From: Pseudonocardiaceae bacterium
Lineage (GTDB): Bacteria > Actinomycetota > Actinomycetes > Mycobacteriales > Pseudonocardiaceae
DNA: 64,000 nucleotides
Assembly: GCA_009379815.1 (NCBI GenBank)
Contig: WHSY01000010.1
Location: 1-64,000 of the forward strand
Direction of reading: 5' to 3'
Positions 16,639-25,735 of this stretch are shown here, in pieces; within the stretch, counting starts at the first letter, position 1; each line of letters begins with the position of its first letter. The translations under genes were made by a program, and so were the position numbers. The notes beneath the pieces were generated by a model. The model was not told the origin of the DNA and searched no databases. It saw only the letters and a program-made list of their open reading frames with translations.

Positions 16639-16795
16639 GATTCACCCGTTCGGACTAGCAACCGGGTTCGCGGTGTGAACGAACGCCGAATTGCCGGGCT
16701 TCGGCACGGACGGACAGCCACGTCGTCGCCGCATGCACCTGTGCTGACCGCTCGGCAGCTGCAGCCGTCGCCGAGTAGAGCTGAGGAGAACCACC

Positions 16796-17743
16796 GTGTT
16801 CAACCGTTCGTTCATCAAGAACGCGATCGACCGGAGCGCCGAGAACAGTGTCGACCGCCGCCGGTTCCTCATGGCGGCCGGCGCGGCCGGCCTCGGGGTT
16901 GCGGGCACCGCCTCGCTGGCCGGGACCGCGTCGGCCCAGCCCGACCTGCTCGGCGGGCAGCCCCAGCAGACCGGGCCCAGCGACGCCGCGATCTTGAACT
17001 TCGCGTTGAACCTGGAGTACCTGGAGGCCGAGTTCTACCTGCGTGCGGTGACCGGCGAGGGTCTGCCCGAGGGCAGCGTCGGGGGCCGGGGCACGCCCGG
17101 GGCCGTCGACGGCGGTCGCCAGGTCCGTTTCGAGACCAGGGCCGTCCGGCAGTACGCCCACGAGATCGCAGCCGACGAGAAGGCACACGTCGACTTCCTC
17201 CGCGGCGCGCTCGGCGAGGCCGCGGTCTCACGGCCGAGCATCAACATCGACGAGGCCTTCACCGCAGCCGCCATGGCGGCCGGTCTCATCGAGGAGGGGC
17301 AGCAGTTCGACCCGTACGCCAACGAGGAGAACTTCCTGCTCGCGGCCTATGTCTTCGAAGACGTCGGGGTGACCGCCTACAAGGGCGCCGCCCCGCTGGT
17401 GGACAACAAGACCTTCCTCGAGGCCGCGGCGGGCATCCTCGCCGTCGAGGCCTACCACGCGAGCAACATCAGGACCTCGCTGGCCGCCAAGGGGCTCGAG
17501 GCGCCGTCGGTCAAGATCTCGGATGCTCGCGACAGCCTCGACGGGGACACCGACCTCGACCAGGGCGTGGTGCTCGACGGCAGCCTGAACATCGTGCCCG
17601 CCGACGCGAACGGCATCGCGTTCAGCCGTAGCGCCGGGCAGGTGCTCAACATCGTCTACCTGACGCCCGAGCAGGCCACGTCGGGCGGCTTCTTCCCCGA
17701 CGGTGTCAACGGCTCGATCAACCAGAGCGCCGACAGCGCGTAG
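16796..17743 (+). CDS. Tat-exported ferritin-like protein
   Basis: GTG 16796 follows GAGGAG. The 315-residue protein has a twin-arginine signal (SVDRRRFLMAAGAAGLGVAG) ending near ASAQP, then a ferritin-like four-helix domain with NFALNLEYLEAEFYLRAVTG, ADEKAHVDFLRGALG and AGILAVEAYHASNIRTSLAA. The Glu and His pattern resembles the desiccation-related, ferritin-like family common in actinobacteria. It is probably folded in the cytoplasm before export to the cell surface. It stands alone, with a terminator-like hairpin downstream. Confidence 0.85.
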   Translation: MFNRSFIKNAIDRSAENSVDRRRFLMAAGAAGLGVAGTASLAGTASAQPDLLGGQPQQTGPSDAAILNFALNLEYLEAEFYLRAVTGEGLPEGSVGGRGTPGAVDGGRQVRFETRAVRQYAHEIAADEKAHVDFLRGALGEAAVSRPSINIDEAFTAAAMAAGLIEEGQQFDPYANEENFLLAAYVFEDVGVTAYKGAAPLVDNKTFLEAAAGILAVEAYHASNIRTSLAAKGLEAPSVKISDARDSLDGDTDLDQGVVLDGSLNIVPADANGIAFSRSAGQVLNIVYLTPEQATSGGFFPDGVNGSINQSADSA

Positions 17744-17802
17744 GGCGGTCCGAGGCCTTCAACGCCTCCCGGCACGTTCTCGAACCACTCGCTGTCCCCG
17801 AA

Positions 17803-17828
17803 ACCCCGTTCCGGTTCCGAAACGGGGT
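17803..17828. terminator. Terminator-like hairpin after the ferritin-like gene
   Basis: ACCCCGTT (17803-17810) and AACGGGGT (17821-17828) form an 8-bp stem with a 10-nt loop, 60 nt after the ferritin-like stop codon. Confidence 0.5.
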
Positions 17829-17920
17829 CAGCGTCCGTCGGACTGAGCGTGTTGCTTGACAGCGGGGGCCTCGCTGAGTAGTCAGCGACCGTCGAGCGGG
17901 CCGAGGGCGGGAGGCGTGGT

Positions 17921-18906
17921 GTGCTGCGCAGGGTGGTAGTCGGGATGGTGGTCAGCCTGACGGTGGTCGGCGCCACCGGGGCGCCGGCTCGGCCGGCGAC
18001 GAGGCGCCGGGCCCCGCGCTGCGTGTGGCAGCGGTGTTGCTGGAGCAGAGCCTGACCTGCACGGGCAACGTCGCCGCCGGTGACTCGGAGCCGGTACTGC
18101 TGATCCCCGGCACGGGGCTGACCCCGGAGCCCAACTTCGCCTGGAACTACCAGCGGGCCTTCGACGCGGTGCAGCGGCCGTACTGCACCGTCGCGCTGCC
18201 TAACCACGCGATGTCCGACATCCAGATCTCCGCGGAGTACGTCGTGCACGCGTTGCGGGCCCTGCACCGCAGCAGCGGCGAGGACGTCGACGTCATCGGC
18301 TACAGCCAAGGCGGCATGATCGGCCGCTGGGCGTTGAAGTTCTGGCCGGATACCCGTCACCTCGTCGACGACCTCGTCGGCCTCGCGCCGTCCAACCACG
18401 GCACGGTCGACGCCGACGTCCTCTGCCGGCCCGGCTGCGCGCCGTCGGTCCACCAGCAGCGGGCGGACTCGCGCTTCCTGCACGCGCTCAACTCCGGGCC
18501 GGAGACCTTCGAGGGGATCGACTACACAGTCGCGTACACCTTCACCGACGAGGTCGTGTTCCCGAACTTCGGACCGCCGGCCAGCTCGCCGCTGCGCACC
18601 GGGGACGGTGAGATCGCCAACATCGCCGTCCAGGACATCTGCCCCGGTCACACAGCCGACCACCTCGCCATGGGCACCTTCGACCCCGTCGCCTACGCGA
18701 TCGCCGTCGACGCCGTGGACGGTGACGGCCCCGCCGACGCCGACCGCATCGACGGTGCGGTGTGCAGCCGGGCGTTCATGCCCGGCGTCGACCCGGCGAC
18801 CTTCCCGGCCGACTTCGCCGCCTTCAGCGCGACGGCCGGCAACCACATCGCCACCTACCCGCGCACGCCGAGCGAGCCCCCGCTGGCCCCCTACGCACGC
18901 CCCTGA
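17921..18906 (+). CDS. Secreted lipase/esterase, signal peptide out of frame
   Basis: From GTG 18025 a 293-residue alpha/beta hydrolase reads PVLLIPGTGLTPEPNF, the nucleophile elbow GYSQGGM (near residue 92) and VGLAPSNHGT, like extracellular lipases of the Streptomyces/Candida lipase A-like group. Just upstream, in a different frame, GTG 17921 with GGGCGGGAGG encodes a convincing signal peptide (LRRVVVGMVVSLTVVGATGA). One base change near 17985 would join signal and enzyme. The gene is therefore annotated from 17921 with a suspected frameshift. If real, the enzyme would not be exported. Four cysteines suit an extracellular protein. Confidence 0.75.
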
Positions 18907-19077
18907 TTCCGGGAGTTGTGTCCGCGCCCGTCGGACGGTGTGTTCGCCTCTCCCGTACGGCAGTACGCGGACGCTTCCCATGGTGACGTGGCTAACCCGC
19001 AGGTAACGTCGACTGGGGCAACTCCGATTCGCCCGTACAGGCGATGTCACGGCGTGACGTTCGGAGAGGAGTGTGCA

Positions 19078-19665
19078 ATGGCTGCAGCGAGTAACCGAAC
19101 GCCCGCTGTCGTCGGCGTGCTCGTACTCCTCCTCGTCGGTGTGCTGGCGGCCTGCGGGGGGACCGGCCCAGCGCAGGCTTCCCGCGGCATCGAGTCCGGT
19201 GGTGTCGACCCGGCCGGTGCGGTGTCCGCCCCCACGGTCGTCGACAGCAGCGGGATGCCGCTCGAGCCCGAGCACGCCGACGTCGTGCGGGACGTGTACC
19301 GCGCCCTGGCCCAGGGTGACATCGAACGGTTGCGCGGTCTCTACCACGGTGACGACTGGGAGGGGCAGGCACGGCTGCTGTCGCAGCAGACGGTGCGCGA
19401 CGAGGTGCTCGCGGTGCTGCAGACCCATCCCGCCAACCTCGGGGAGGGCTACGTCTACCCGGGCTTCTCGGTCACCGGCTGGACGGGGATGCGCGACCGC
19501 GCCGACGCCGCGCGCCTCGGCATCGCGCCGGCGGAGTTGCCCGACCCGACCAGCGGGTATCCCGGCTACCAGACGGCGTTCTTCCTGCACTACAACCCGC
19601 CGGACGACGCGGGCGGACCGCTGCAATGGCGCGGGATCGCGAGGCTGCCCGGCACCACCGGTTGA
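19078..19665 (+). CDS. Putative lipoprotein of unknown function
   Basis: ATG 19078 follows GGAGAGG. The 195-residue protein has a hydrophobic signal with the lipobox LAAC at about residue 25, so it is likely a surface lipoprotein. The mature part has a helical segment (VVRDVYRALAQGDIERLRGL) followed by a compact domain rich in Tyr and Pro. No family is recognised. The acetolactate-synthase-like gene starts about 100 nt later. Confidence 0.7.
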   Translation: MAAASNRTPAVVGVLVLLLVGVLAACGGTGPAQASRGIESGGVDPAGAVSAPTVVDSSGMPLEPEHADVVRDVYRALAQGDIERLRGLYHGDDWEGQARLLSQQTVRDEVLAVLQTHPANLGEGYVYPGFSVTGWTGMRDRADAARLGIAPAELPDPTSGYPGYQTAFFLHYNPPDDAGGPLQWRGIARLPGTTG

Positions 19666-19763
19666 GCGCACCGCCTATGGCGCGAAGGGCGCGGGCGTCG
19701 TGCTGCCGCGAGAGCCGGTCGGCGGCACGATGGCGGGTGACGACATCGACGGGAGGTGCGCGC

Positions 19764-21419
19764 GTGGCGCACGAGACGACGACGGCGCAGCTGCTCGTCC
19801 GTTGCCTGGAGGCCGAGGGCGTGGAGTACGTCTTCGGCCTGCCGGGCGAGGAGAACATCGGCCTGGTCGACGCGCTGCGCGACTCGTCGATCCGCTACGT
19901 GCTCGCCCGCGATGAGCGCGCCGCCTCGTTCATGGCGGAGATGTACGCGCGCGTCACCTGCCGGGCCGGGGTCGTCTCGGCAACCTTGGGCCCCGGGGCG
20001 ATCAACATGCAACTCGGGGTCGCCGACGCCACCACCAACAGCACGCCGCTGGTCGCGCTGTCGGCCCAGGTCGGGCTCGACCGCATCTACAAGGAGACCC
20101 ACCAGGCCGTCGACCTGGTCGCGCTGTACCGCCCCGTCACGCGCTGGTCGGAGCTGGTCCCCGCCGCGGCCGCCGTGCCCGAGATGGTGCGGCGCGCGTT
20201 CAAGACCGCGCAGACCGAGCGCCCCGGCGCGGTGTACCTCGCCGTACCCGAGGACGTCGAGGCAGCGCAGGCGCCCTCGGGTGCGGCGCCGCTGCCGGTC
20301 AACGTGGTCCGGCCGGAGGATCCGTCGGCATCGCAGGTGCGCCGGGCCGCCGAGGCGATCGCCGCCGCCGAGAAGCCCGTGATGCTGGCGGGGCACGGGG
20401 CTGCTCGCGCCGCTGCGAGTGAGGCGTTGGTACGGCTGGCCGAGCACCTCGACGTGCCGGTGTCGACCACCTTCCACGGCAAGGGCGCCTTCCCCGACGA
20501 CCACCCGCTGGCGCTGGGAACGGTCGGCTTCATGCGTCACGACTACGTCAACTTCGGCTTCGACGAGGCCGACCTCGTGATCGCCGTCGGCTACGAGCTG
20601 CAGGAGTTCGACCCGGTCCGCATCAACCCCGACGGCGACACGACGATCATCCACGTGCACCGCTTCGCCGCCGAGGTCGACGACCACTACCCCGTCACGG
20701 TCGGTATCGAGGGCGACCTGTCGCGCAGCCTCGACGCGCTGGTCGGGGCGACGTCGGCGCGGGGCAGCGGCGCGCCGGTCACCGCGCGGATCCGCTCGCT
20801 GCTCGCCGAGGAGATCGAGCGCGGCCGCGCCGACGACCGCTTCCCGCTGGCGCCGCAACGTGTCGTCGCCGACACCCGCGCGGCGCTCGGTCCCGAGGAC
20901 GTCGTGCTCGCCGACACCGGCGCGGTGAAGATGTGGATGGCGCGGCTGTACCCGACATACCGACCGAACACCTGCCTGGTCTCCAACGGGCTGTCGGCGA
21001 TGGGGTTCGCGCTGCCCGGCGCGCTCGGCGTCGCGCTGGCCCGCCCGGGTGTCCGGGTGCTCGCCGCGACGGGGGACGGCGCGTTCCTGATGAACTCGCA
21101 GGAGATCGAGACGGCGGTGCGCGAGCGCCTCCCGCTCACCGTGCTGGTATGGGTGGACGACGCCTACGGGCTGATCCAGTGGAAGATGGACCTCGAGCTG
21201 GGCCGCCACTCCGCGGTCACCTTCGGCAACCCCGACCTGGTGCGCTACGCGGAGAGCTTCGGCGCCCGCGGCTACCGCGTCACCTCGGCCGACGAGCTGC
21301 TGCCCGCGCTGAAGGAGGCGCTGGACGGCGACGGCGTGTCGGTGATCGCCTGCCCGGTCGACTACGCGGAGAACCTCCGGCTGACCGACCGCCTCGGTGC
21401 CCTCACCGATCCGTTGTAG
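19764..21419 (+). CDS. Acetolactate-synthase-type ThDP enzyme, catalytic subunit
   Basis: GTG 19764 has GGGAGG 7 nt upstream. The 551 residues have the three-domain ThDP fold: an N-terminal catalytic Glu region (ARDERAASFMAEMYAR), a central domain, and the C-terminal ThDP/Mg motif GDGAFLMNSQEIETA followed by DDAYGLIQWK. Its absent regulatory subunit and length suggest a catabolic acetolactate synthase (AlsS-like) or a related carboligase rather than IlvB. It stands apart from any ilv or als genes. Confidence 0.85.
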   Translation: MAHETTTAQLLVRCLEAEGVEYVFGLPGEENIGLVDALRDSSIRYVLARDERAASFMAEMYARVTCRAGVVSATLGPGAINMQLGVADATTNSTPLVALSAQVGLDRIYKETHQAVDLVALYRPVTRWSELVPAAAAVPEMVRRAFKTAQTERPGAVYLAVPEDVEAAQAPSGAAPLPVNVVRPEDPSASQVRRAAEAIAAAEKPVMLAGHGAARAAASEALVRLAEHLDVPVSTTFHGKGAFPDDHPLALGTVGFMRHDYVNFGFDEADLVIAVGYELQEFDPVRINPDGDTTIIHVHRFAAEVDDHYPVTVGIEGDLSRSLDALVGATSARGSGAPVTARIRSLLAEEIERGRADDRFPLAPQRVVADTRAALGPEDVVLADTGAVKMWMARLYPTYRPNTCLVSNGLSAMGFALPGALGVALARPGVRVLAATGDGAFLMNSQEIETAVRERLPLTVLVWVDDAYGLIQWKMDLELGRHSAVTFGNPDLVRYAESFGARGYRVTSADELLPALKEALDGDGVSVIACPVDYAENLRLTDRLGALTDPL

Positions 21420-21443
21420 CCGCGCCGTGCCCACTCTGCTGTT

Positions 21444-21498
21444 CGCCGTGAAGGGCACCTTCACTGCTTCTGACCCAGTGACGGTGCCCTTCACGGCG
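21444..21498. repeat. Palindromic repeat B between convergent genes
   Basis: CGCCGTGAAGGGCACC (21444-21459) and its exact complement (21483-21498) enclose a 23-nt loop that contains a second small dyad, TCACTG/CAGTGA. It lies between the convergent 3' ends at 21419 and 21524 and may act as a terminator. It differs in sequence from repeat A. Confidence 0.8.
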
Positions 21499-21523
21499 AT
21501 TGCGGTGATGGTGCCGCGGCCGC

Positions 21524-22756
21524 TCAGTCGACCAGCGCCTGGTAGACGAGCTGGCGCAGCTGGGTGCGGATCGGGTAGGTCGACGACGGCAGCAGCTGGG
21601 TCAGGAACAGCACCGTCAGGTCCTCGGCGGGGTCGACCCAGAACGCGGTGCTGGCTGCGCCGCCCCAGCCGAACTCGCCGGCCGACGACAGCACCCGGTA
21701 ACGCACCGGGTCGTCGATCACCGAGAAGCCGAGCCCGAATCCGACGCCGGGGAAGGGCATCTCGGCGAACAGTGGCCGGCCGAAGGTCTCGAGGTCGGCG
21801 CCGCCGGGCAGCTGGTTGCGGGTCATGTAGCGCACGGTGCGGGTGCCGAGCAGCCGCGTTCCGTCCAGCTCGCCGCCGCGCAGCAGCATCGTCGCGAACC
21901 GGTGGTAGTCGCGGGCGCTCGACACCAGCCCGCCACCACCGGAGAACGCCGACGGTGGGCTCAGTGCGACCGTCCCGAGGGTGTCGTACCGCGCGACCCC
22001 GCGTCCCGGCGCGGCTGCATAGAGCGCGGCGAGCCGGTCGGCGTCGGCCGGGGCGACGGAGAAGCCGGTGTCGGTCATGCCCAACGGATCCAGGATCCGC
22101 TCGGTGAGGAACTGCTCCAGGGTCTGCCCCGAGATCACCTCGACGAGGTGGCCGAGCACATCGGTGGCGTGGGAGTAGGCCCACTCGGCGCCCGGCTGGA
22201 ACAGCAGTGGCAGCGACGCCCACGCTTCGCAGCACCCCGCCAGGTCCAGCCCCTCGGGAGTGGTCCACTCGAACCCCGCGGCGCGGTACATCTCGTCGAC
22301 CGGATCGACGTGGTGGAAGCCGTACGTCAGCCCCGCGGTGTGGGTGAGCAGGTGCCAGATCCGGATCGGTTCGGTCGCGGGAACCGTGACCGGCTTGGCC
22401 GCGGTTCCCTTGACGAACACCCGCATGTCGGCGAACGACGGGATGAACTTGCTCACCGGATCGGTCAGCTGGAACCGGCTCTGCTCGTAGAGCACCATCG
22501 CCGCGACCGAGGTGAGCGGCTTGGTCATCGAGTAGATCCGGAACAGTGTGTCGTGCTCGACGGGCAGCCCGGCCTCACGGTCGCGCTGCCCGGCGATCGA
22601 GCAGTGCGCGATCCGGCCGCCGCGGCTGACCATGACCAGCCAGCCCGGCAGCCGGCCGTCGTCGACGTAGTGGCCGAAGTGTTCGTCGATGCGCGCCAGT
22701 CGCGTGGCGTCGAACCCGACCTCGGCCGGATCCACCTCGACGTCGATCTCGCTCAC
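21524..22756 (-). CDS. Beta-lactamase-fold serine hydrolase (class C/EstB type)
   Basis: The 410-residue protein has the S-x-x-K motif in RIYSMTKPLTSVAAM (about residue 75) and the second-motif tyrosine in WAYSHATDVLGHLVEVI, both active-site features of class C beta-lactamase-like esterases and DD-peptidases. GWGGAASTAFW near the C-terminus occupies the position of the KTG-like third motif. There is no signal peptide, so an intracellular esterase is likely. The substrate is unknown. Confidence 0.88.
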   Translation of the reverse strand: MSEIDVEVDPAEVGFDATRLARIDEHFGHYVDDGRLPGWLVMVSRGGRIAHCSIAGQRDREAGLPVEHDTLFRIYSMTKPLTSVAAMVLYEQSRFQLTDPVSKFIPSFADMRVFVKGTAAKPVTVPATEPIRIWHLLTHTAGLTYGFHHVDPVDEMYRAAGFEWTTPEGLDLAGCCEAWASLPLLFQPGAEWAYSHATDVLGHLVEVISGQTLEQFLTERILDPLGMTDTGFSVAPADADRLAALYAAAPGRGVARYDTLGTVALSPPSAFSGGGGLVSSARDYHRFATMLLRGGELDGTRLLGTRTVRYMTRNQLPGGADLETFGRPLFAEMPFPGVGFGLGFSVIDDPVRYRVLSSAGEFGWGGAASTAFWVDPAEDLTVLFLTQLLPSSTYPIRTQLRQLVYQALVD

Positions 22757-22813
22757 GCTCGCCTCCAGGTCGGTGACGCCGGCTGCACGCTATCTGGTGG
22801 CTCGAGCGGACGC

Positions 22814-23215
22814 TCAGGGCAGATCCGCACCGTGGCCGGCAAGTCCCTGCTGGAGCTGATCGCGTGAGAGGTAGCCCTCCCGCCAGGCCGCCAGCACGCC
22901 CGCAACGATCGCCACGCCCTCGGACCCGAAGGCCGTCCACACCAGCCAGCCGGCCCACTGCTCGTGGATGCCGAAGAGCCCTACGGTTGCGGAGGTGACG
23001 AACGCGCCGAGCGTGACCGCACCGAAGCCCACGACCAGCAGCAGCGGCAGCCAGTGCCGCCAGAACACCAGCATGCCCGCGATCACGACCCCGGCGATGG
23101 CGTTCAGCATGAACGCTGGACCGACGACGAAGAGGTCACTGTAGCCGTCGAAGATCCACAGCTTGAGGTGAACCGCAGCCGACACCAAGGCCGCCGCCGC
23201 GGCGAGTAGTCGCAT
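22814..23215 (-). CDS. Small four-helix membrane protein
   Basis: The second ATG (23215) is preferred because GGGGAAGG lies 8 nt before it; the first is at 23221. The 133-residue product has four hydrophobic segments and the sequence AAVHLKLWIFDGYSD early on. No family with known function is recognised. It is separated by more than 150 nt from its neighbours. Confidence 0.6.
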   Translation of the reverse strand: MRLLAAAAALVSAAVHLKLWIFDGYSDLFVVGPAFMLNAIAGVVIAGMLVFWRHWLPLLLVVGFGAVTLGAFVTSATVGLFGIHEQWAGWLVWTAFGSEGVAIVAGVLAAWREGYLSRDQLQQGLAGHGADLP

Positions 23216-23377
23216 CACCATTGCCTTCCCCGTTCCACCCGGGTTCGCCTCTCAGGTCCGAAGGCCCTCACCGTGACTACGGACCTGGCGGGTCTGAGGT
23301 TCACATCCATGCCGATTCTCTGTCTATCGCCTGCGCCGCAGCGCCGCAAGGAAGAGCAAGGACGGGGAAGACGGCGG

Positions 23378-25096
23378 TCATCTCGGCGGGCCGAACGCGG
23401 TCAGGAAGCGGTCACGGAAGGTGTCCATCGGCCATACCGGTGCATCGGGACCCGGTTTCATCCCGGCCTGCCACCCCCACTCCGAGATCCTGCGCATCGT
23501 GGCCGGGTCGTGAGCCATGATCGTGATCGGCACGTCGTGGCTCACCCCCTCACCGGTGACGCCCGAGTGCGGCTGGTGGTCCCCCAGCACGACGAGAACG
23601 AGGTCGGGGTCGGGATAGGTCGTAACGAAGGAGATGAGGGTACGCAACGTGTACTCGATGGACTCTCGGTAGCGGGCGCGCACCTCCTCGGGGCCCTGAA
23701 ATGCGGCGGGCATGCCGTCGAAGATCGAGCCGTCACCGACCCGGCTCCAGTCCACCAGGTGAGGAAGCGGTGTCCATGGGACATGGCTCGAGATCAGGTC
23801 GATCTCGGCCATCACGGGGGCGCGGCCGGTCTTCGCGAGCTCCAGCCGCCGGAACGCCGACAGGGTGTACTGGTCGGGAATGGGCGCGTAGCCGAACTTC
23901 GGACCGCGATAGCCGAGGTTCCTGGAGTCGTAGAGATTGTCGAAGTGGTAGAAGGAAGGTCCCGCCGGCCAGTCACGGGTGTTGGCCGGTACGACGAAGA
24001 CGGTCCGCCAACCGGCGCGTCCGAAAGCCTGGGTGAGGGTCAGCCGGTCCTCGCTGATCAGCTTGTCGTAACGCTGCTGGCTGTCGACCCACAGGCCGGA
24101 CTGCAATGTGGCGTGGGCCAGCCAGCTGATGCCACCGAACGTCGGTGAGGTGAGGAACGCGCTTCGGGAGGAGAACCCGGCCGCGCGCAACCGTCTGGTC
24201 CCGGCTTCGAGTACCGCACCGACCTGCGGTGAGAACGCCGGGTCCTCGAGGGCGACACGGCCGTAGCTCTCGACGAACACGAGAAGGACGTCCTTGCCGC
24301 GCAGACCGGTCAGCAGCCGGGCCCCTGGGGTGTCGCCGAAACGATCGACGGCGATCGCATTCGCGAAGGTCCGCTGGTCATGATTGGCGGCGCGCAGGCG
24401 GCTGACCTCTTCGTAGGCGAGGCCGGCGGCGCTCACGGAGGCGACTCGCGTCTCAGGGGCCAGCTGCAGGCCGAAGACGGCACACAGCACCCAGACGATC
24501 CCGAGCGCCGTGACGGCTCGGGCCGACACCCTGCGATGACCGGCCACCACCCGGGACAGCCGTAGAACCGAGAGCGGCACGAGGATGAGTACGGCGACGA
24601 CGAGCAGCGCGGCCGCGGCCGCGACCGCGACCGCTGCGGCCTGGCCGATCGAGGTGCCGAGCACGCCGACGGCGGATCCAAGGTAGGTCCAGTCGCGCAC
24701 CGGGTCGAACGGCCGGTCCAGGACCGCGAAGAAGCCCATGTCGAGGACCTTCGCGATCACCAGAAGGCCGAGAAACGTACCGACCAGCGCCGCGACGGCG
24801 CGTTTCGCCCGCGGCCCGAGGATGAGAGCAAGGGCGACGATGACGAGTCCCACGAGGGGTATGCGTACGAACGCCTCGGGGGTGATCCGACCGATCTCGT
24901 TCGGAGTCACGAGGGCCAGCCACACCGCCAGGCAAGCCAGCACCGTCGTCACCCTTGACGCGGCCGCACCGACGCGGCGGCCAATGACGCGTACTTTCCC
25001 CGGGTCACCCATCGCCCACCCAGCCGCGGCAAGCGCGGCGAGCAAGGCCAGTACCAGGGCGAAGCCTGTCACCAAGCCGATGTGAACCCATCGCAC
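23378..25096 (-). CDS. Membrane sulfatase/phosphoglycerol-transferase-like protein
   Basis: About five hydrophobic segments fill the first 230 residues. They precede an extracytoplasmic alkaline-phosphatase-fold domain containing KDVLLVFVESYGRVALEDP, SFGGISWLAHATLQSG-like metal-site sequence (TSPTFGGISWLAHA), DLISSHVPWTPLP and LVLVVLGDHQPHSG. This resembles lipoteichoic-acid-synthase-like enzymes that transfer phosphoglycerol-type groups at the outer membrane face, or sulfatases. GTG 25096 places the start after the GTAC dyad at 25118; GTG 25144 is an alternative giving 16 more residues. It opens the pterin/glycolipid cluster, divergent from the PTPS-like gene. Confidence 0.75.
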   Translation of the reverse strand: MRWVHIGLVTGFALVLALLAALAAAGWAMGDPGKVRVIGRRVGAAASRVTTVLACLAVWLALVTPNEIGRITPEAFVRIPLVGLVIVALALILGPRAKRAVAALVGTFLGLLVIAKVLDMGFFAVLDRPFDPVRDWTYLGSAVGVLGTSIGQAAAVAVAAAAALLVVAVLILVPLSVLRLSRVVAGHRRVSARAVTALGIVWVLCAVFGLQLAPETRVASVSAAGLAYEEVSRLRAANHDQRTFANAIAVDRFGDTPGARLLTGLRGKDVLLVFVESYGRVALEDPAFSPQVGAVLEAGTRRLRAAGFSSRSAFLTSPTFGGISWLAHATLQSGLWVDSQQRYDKLISEDRLTLTQAFGRAGWRTVFVVPANTRDWPAGPSFYHFDNLYDSRNLGYRGPKFGYAPIPDQYTLSAFRRLELAKTGRAPVMAEIDLISSHVPWTPLPHLVDWSRVGDGSIFDGMPAAFQGPEEVRARYRESIEYTLRTLISFVTTYPDPDLVLVVLGDHQPHSGVTGEGVSHDVPITIMAHDPATMRRISEWGWQAGMKPGPDAPVWPMDTFRDRFLTAFGPPR

Positions 25097-25117
25097 CGCG
25101 TCTTTCGTAGTTTGGGG

Positions 25118-25132
25118 GTACAACGGTAGTAC
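25118..25132. promoter_or_regulatory. GTAC-N7-GTAC dyad, head of cluster
   Basis: GTACAACGGTAGTAC lies just upstream of the chosen start of the sulfatase-like gene. Its complement shares 11 of 15 positions with the dyad at 30202-30216, which sits at the other divergent promoter of the same cluster. It may be a cluster-specific operator. Confidence 0.45.
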
Positions 25133-25140
25133 GGGTACGG

Positions 25141-25167
25141 TCACGCTTCGGTTCACCCGAAGCGTGA
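25141..25167. promoter_or_regulatory. Perfect 11-bp hairpin in the divergent intergenic region
   Basis: TCACGCTTCGG and CCGAAGCGTGA flank a 5-nt loop. It lies between the sulfatase-like gene and the PTPS-like gene and could be an operator or an insulating hairpin. The rest of the 25097-25336 interval shows no gene. Confidence 0.4.
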
Positions 25168-25336
25168 GCGCGGAGCAGGTAATGCTGGTGGCGGACGACG
25201 CGCTCGCATTCTGGATGCTCGAACCCACCGCGTATGTCGTACCGGCAACCGCCGTTGTCATCGTCACCGACGACGTGAGCGCCGTAAGCCTCCCGTCGCT
25301 CCGGCACACCGTGACCCACGGCGAAAGGTAGGGCCC

Positions 25337-25735
25337 ATGTTCAGCGTCACCGTCCGCGACCACGTGATGATCGCCCACAGCCTCCGCGGCGAGGTCTTCG
25401 GTCCTGCGCAGCGCCTGCACGGCGCGACCTATGTCGTGGACGCGACCTTCTGCGGCGACTCGCTGGACGCCGACGGCGTCGTTGTCGACCTCGGACGCGC
25501 CGCCGACGAGCTGCACGCCGTCCTGGGGGATCTGAACTATCGCAACCTGGACGACGAGCCGGAGTTCTCCGGGCGCAACACGACCACCGAGGTGATGGCC
25601 AAGGTCATCGCCGACCGGCTCGCCGACCGGGTGAAGGCCGGGGGTCTGGGCGACGCGGCACGGCAGCTGGCCAAGATCGTGGTGACGCTGCATGAGTCGC
25701 ACGTCGCGTGGGCGAGTTACGAGCGAACGTTGTGA
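25337..25735 (+). CDS. 6-pyruvoyl-tetrahydropterin synthase/QueD-fold homologue
   Basis: The 132-residue T-fold protein has MIAHSL near the N-terminus (zinc His), [11 protein letters not shown] where true enzymes have C-x3-H-G-H, and [18 protein letters not shown] plus [12 protein letters not shown] at the C-terminus. The catalytic Cys and third zinc His of the classic motif are replaced, so the reaction probably differs from both PTPS and 6-carboxytetrahydropterin synthase. It overlaps the glycosyltransferase gene by GTGA. A similar homologue with a GTP-cyclohydrolase-like neighbour is known, to my memory, in Streptomyces coelicolor. Confidence 0.8.
   Translation: MFSVTVRDHVMIAHSLRGEVFGPAQRLHGATYVVDATFCGDSLDADGVVVDLGRAADELHAVLGDLNYRNLDDEPEFSGRNTTTEVMAKVIADRLADRVKAGGLGDAARQLAKIVVTLHESHVAWASYERTL

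Noticed and set aside
19590-22268. An 892-codon minus-strand frame opposite the acetolactate-synthase-like gene
   Set aside because: It covers a lipoprotein end, the ThDP enzyme, a repeat and part of the serine hydrolase; composition is not protein-like.
23273-24148. Plus-strand frame opposite the sulfatase-like gene
   Set aside because: It is antisense to a conserved membrane enzyme and has Arg/Gly-rich, non-domain composition.
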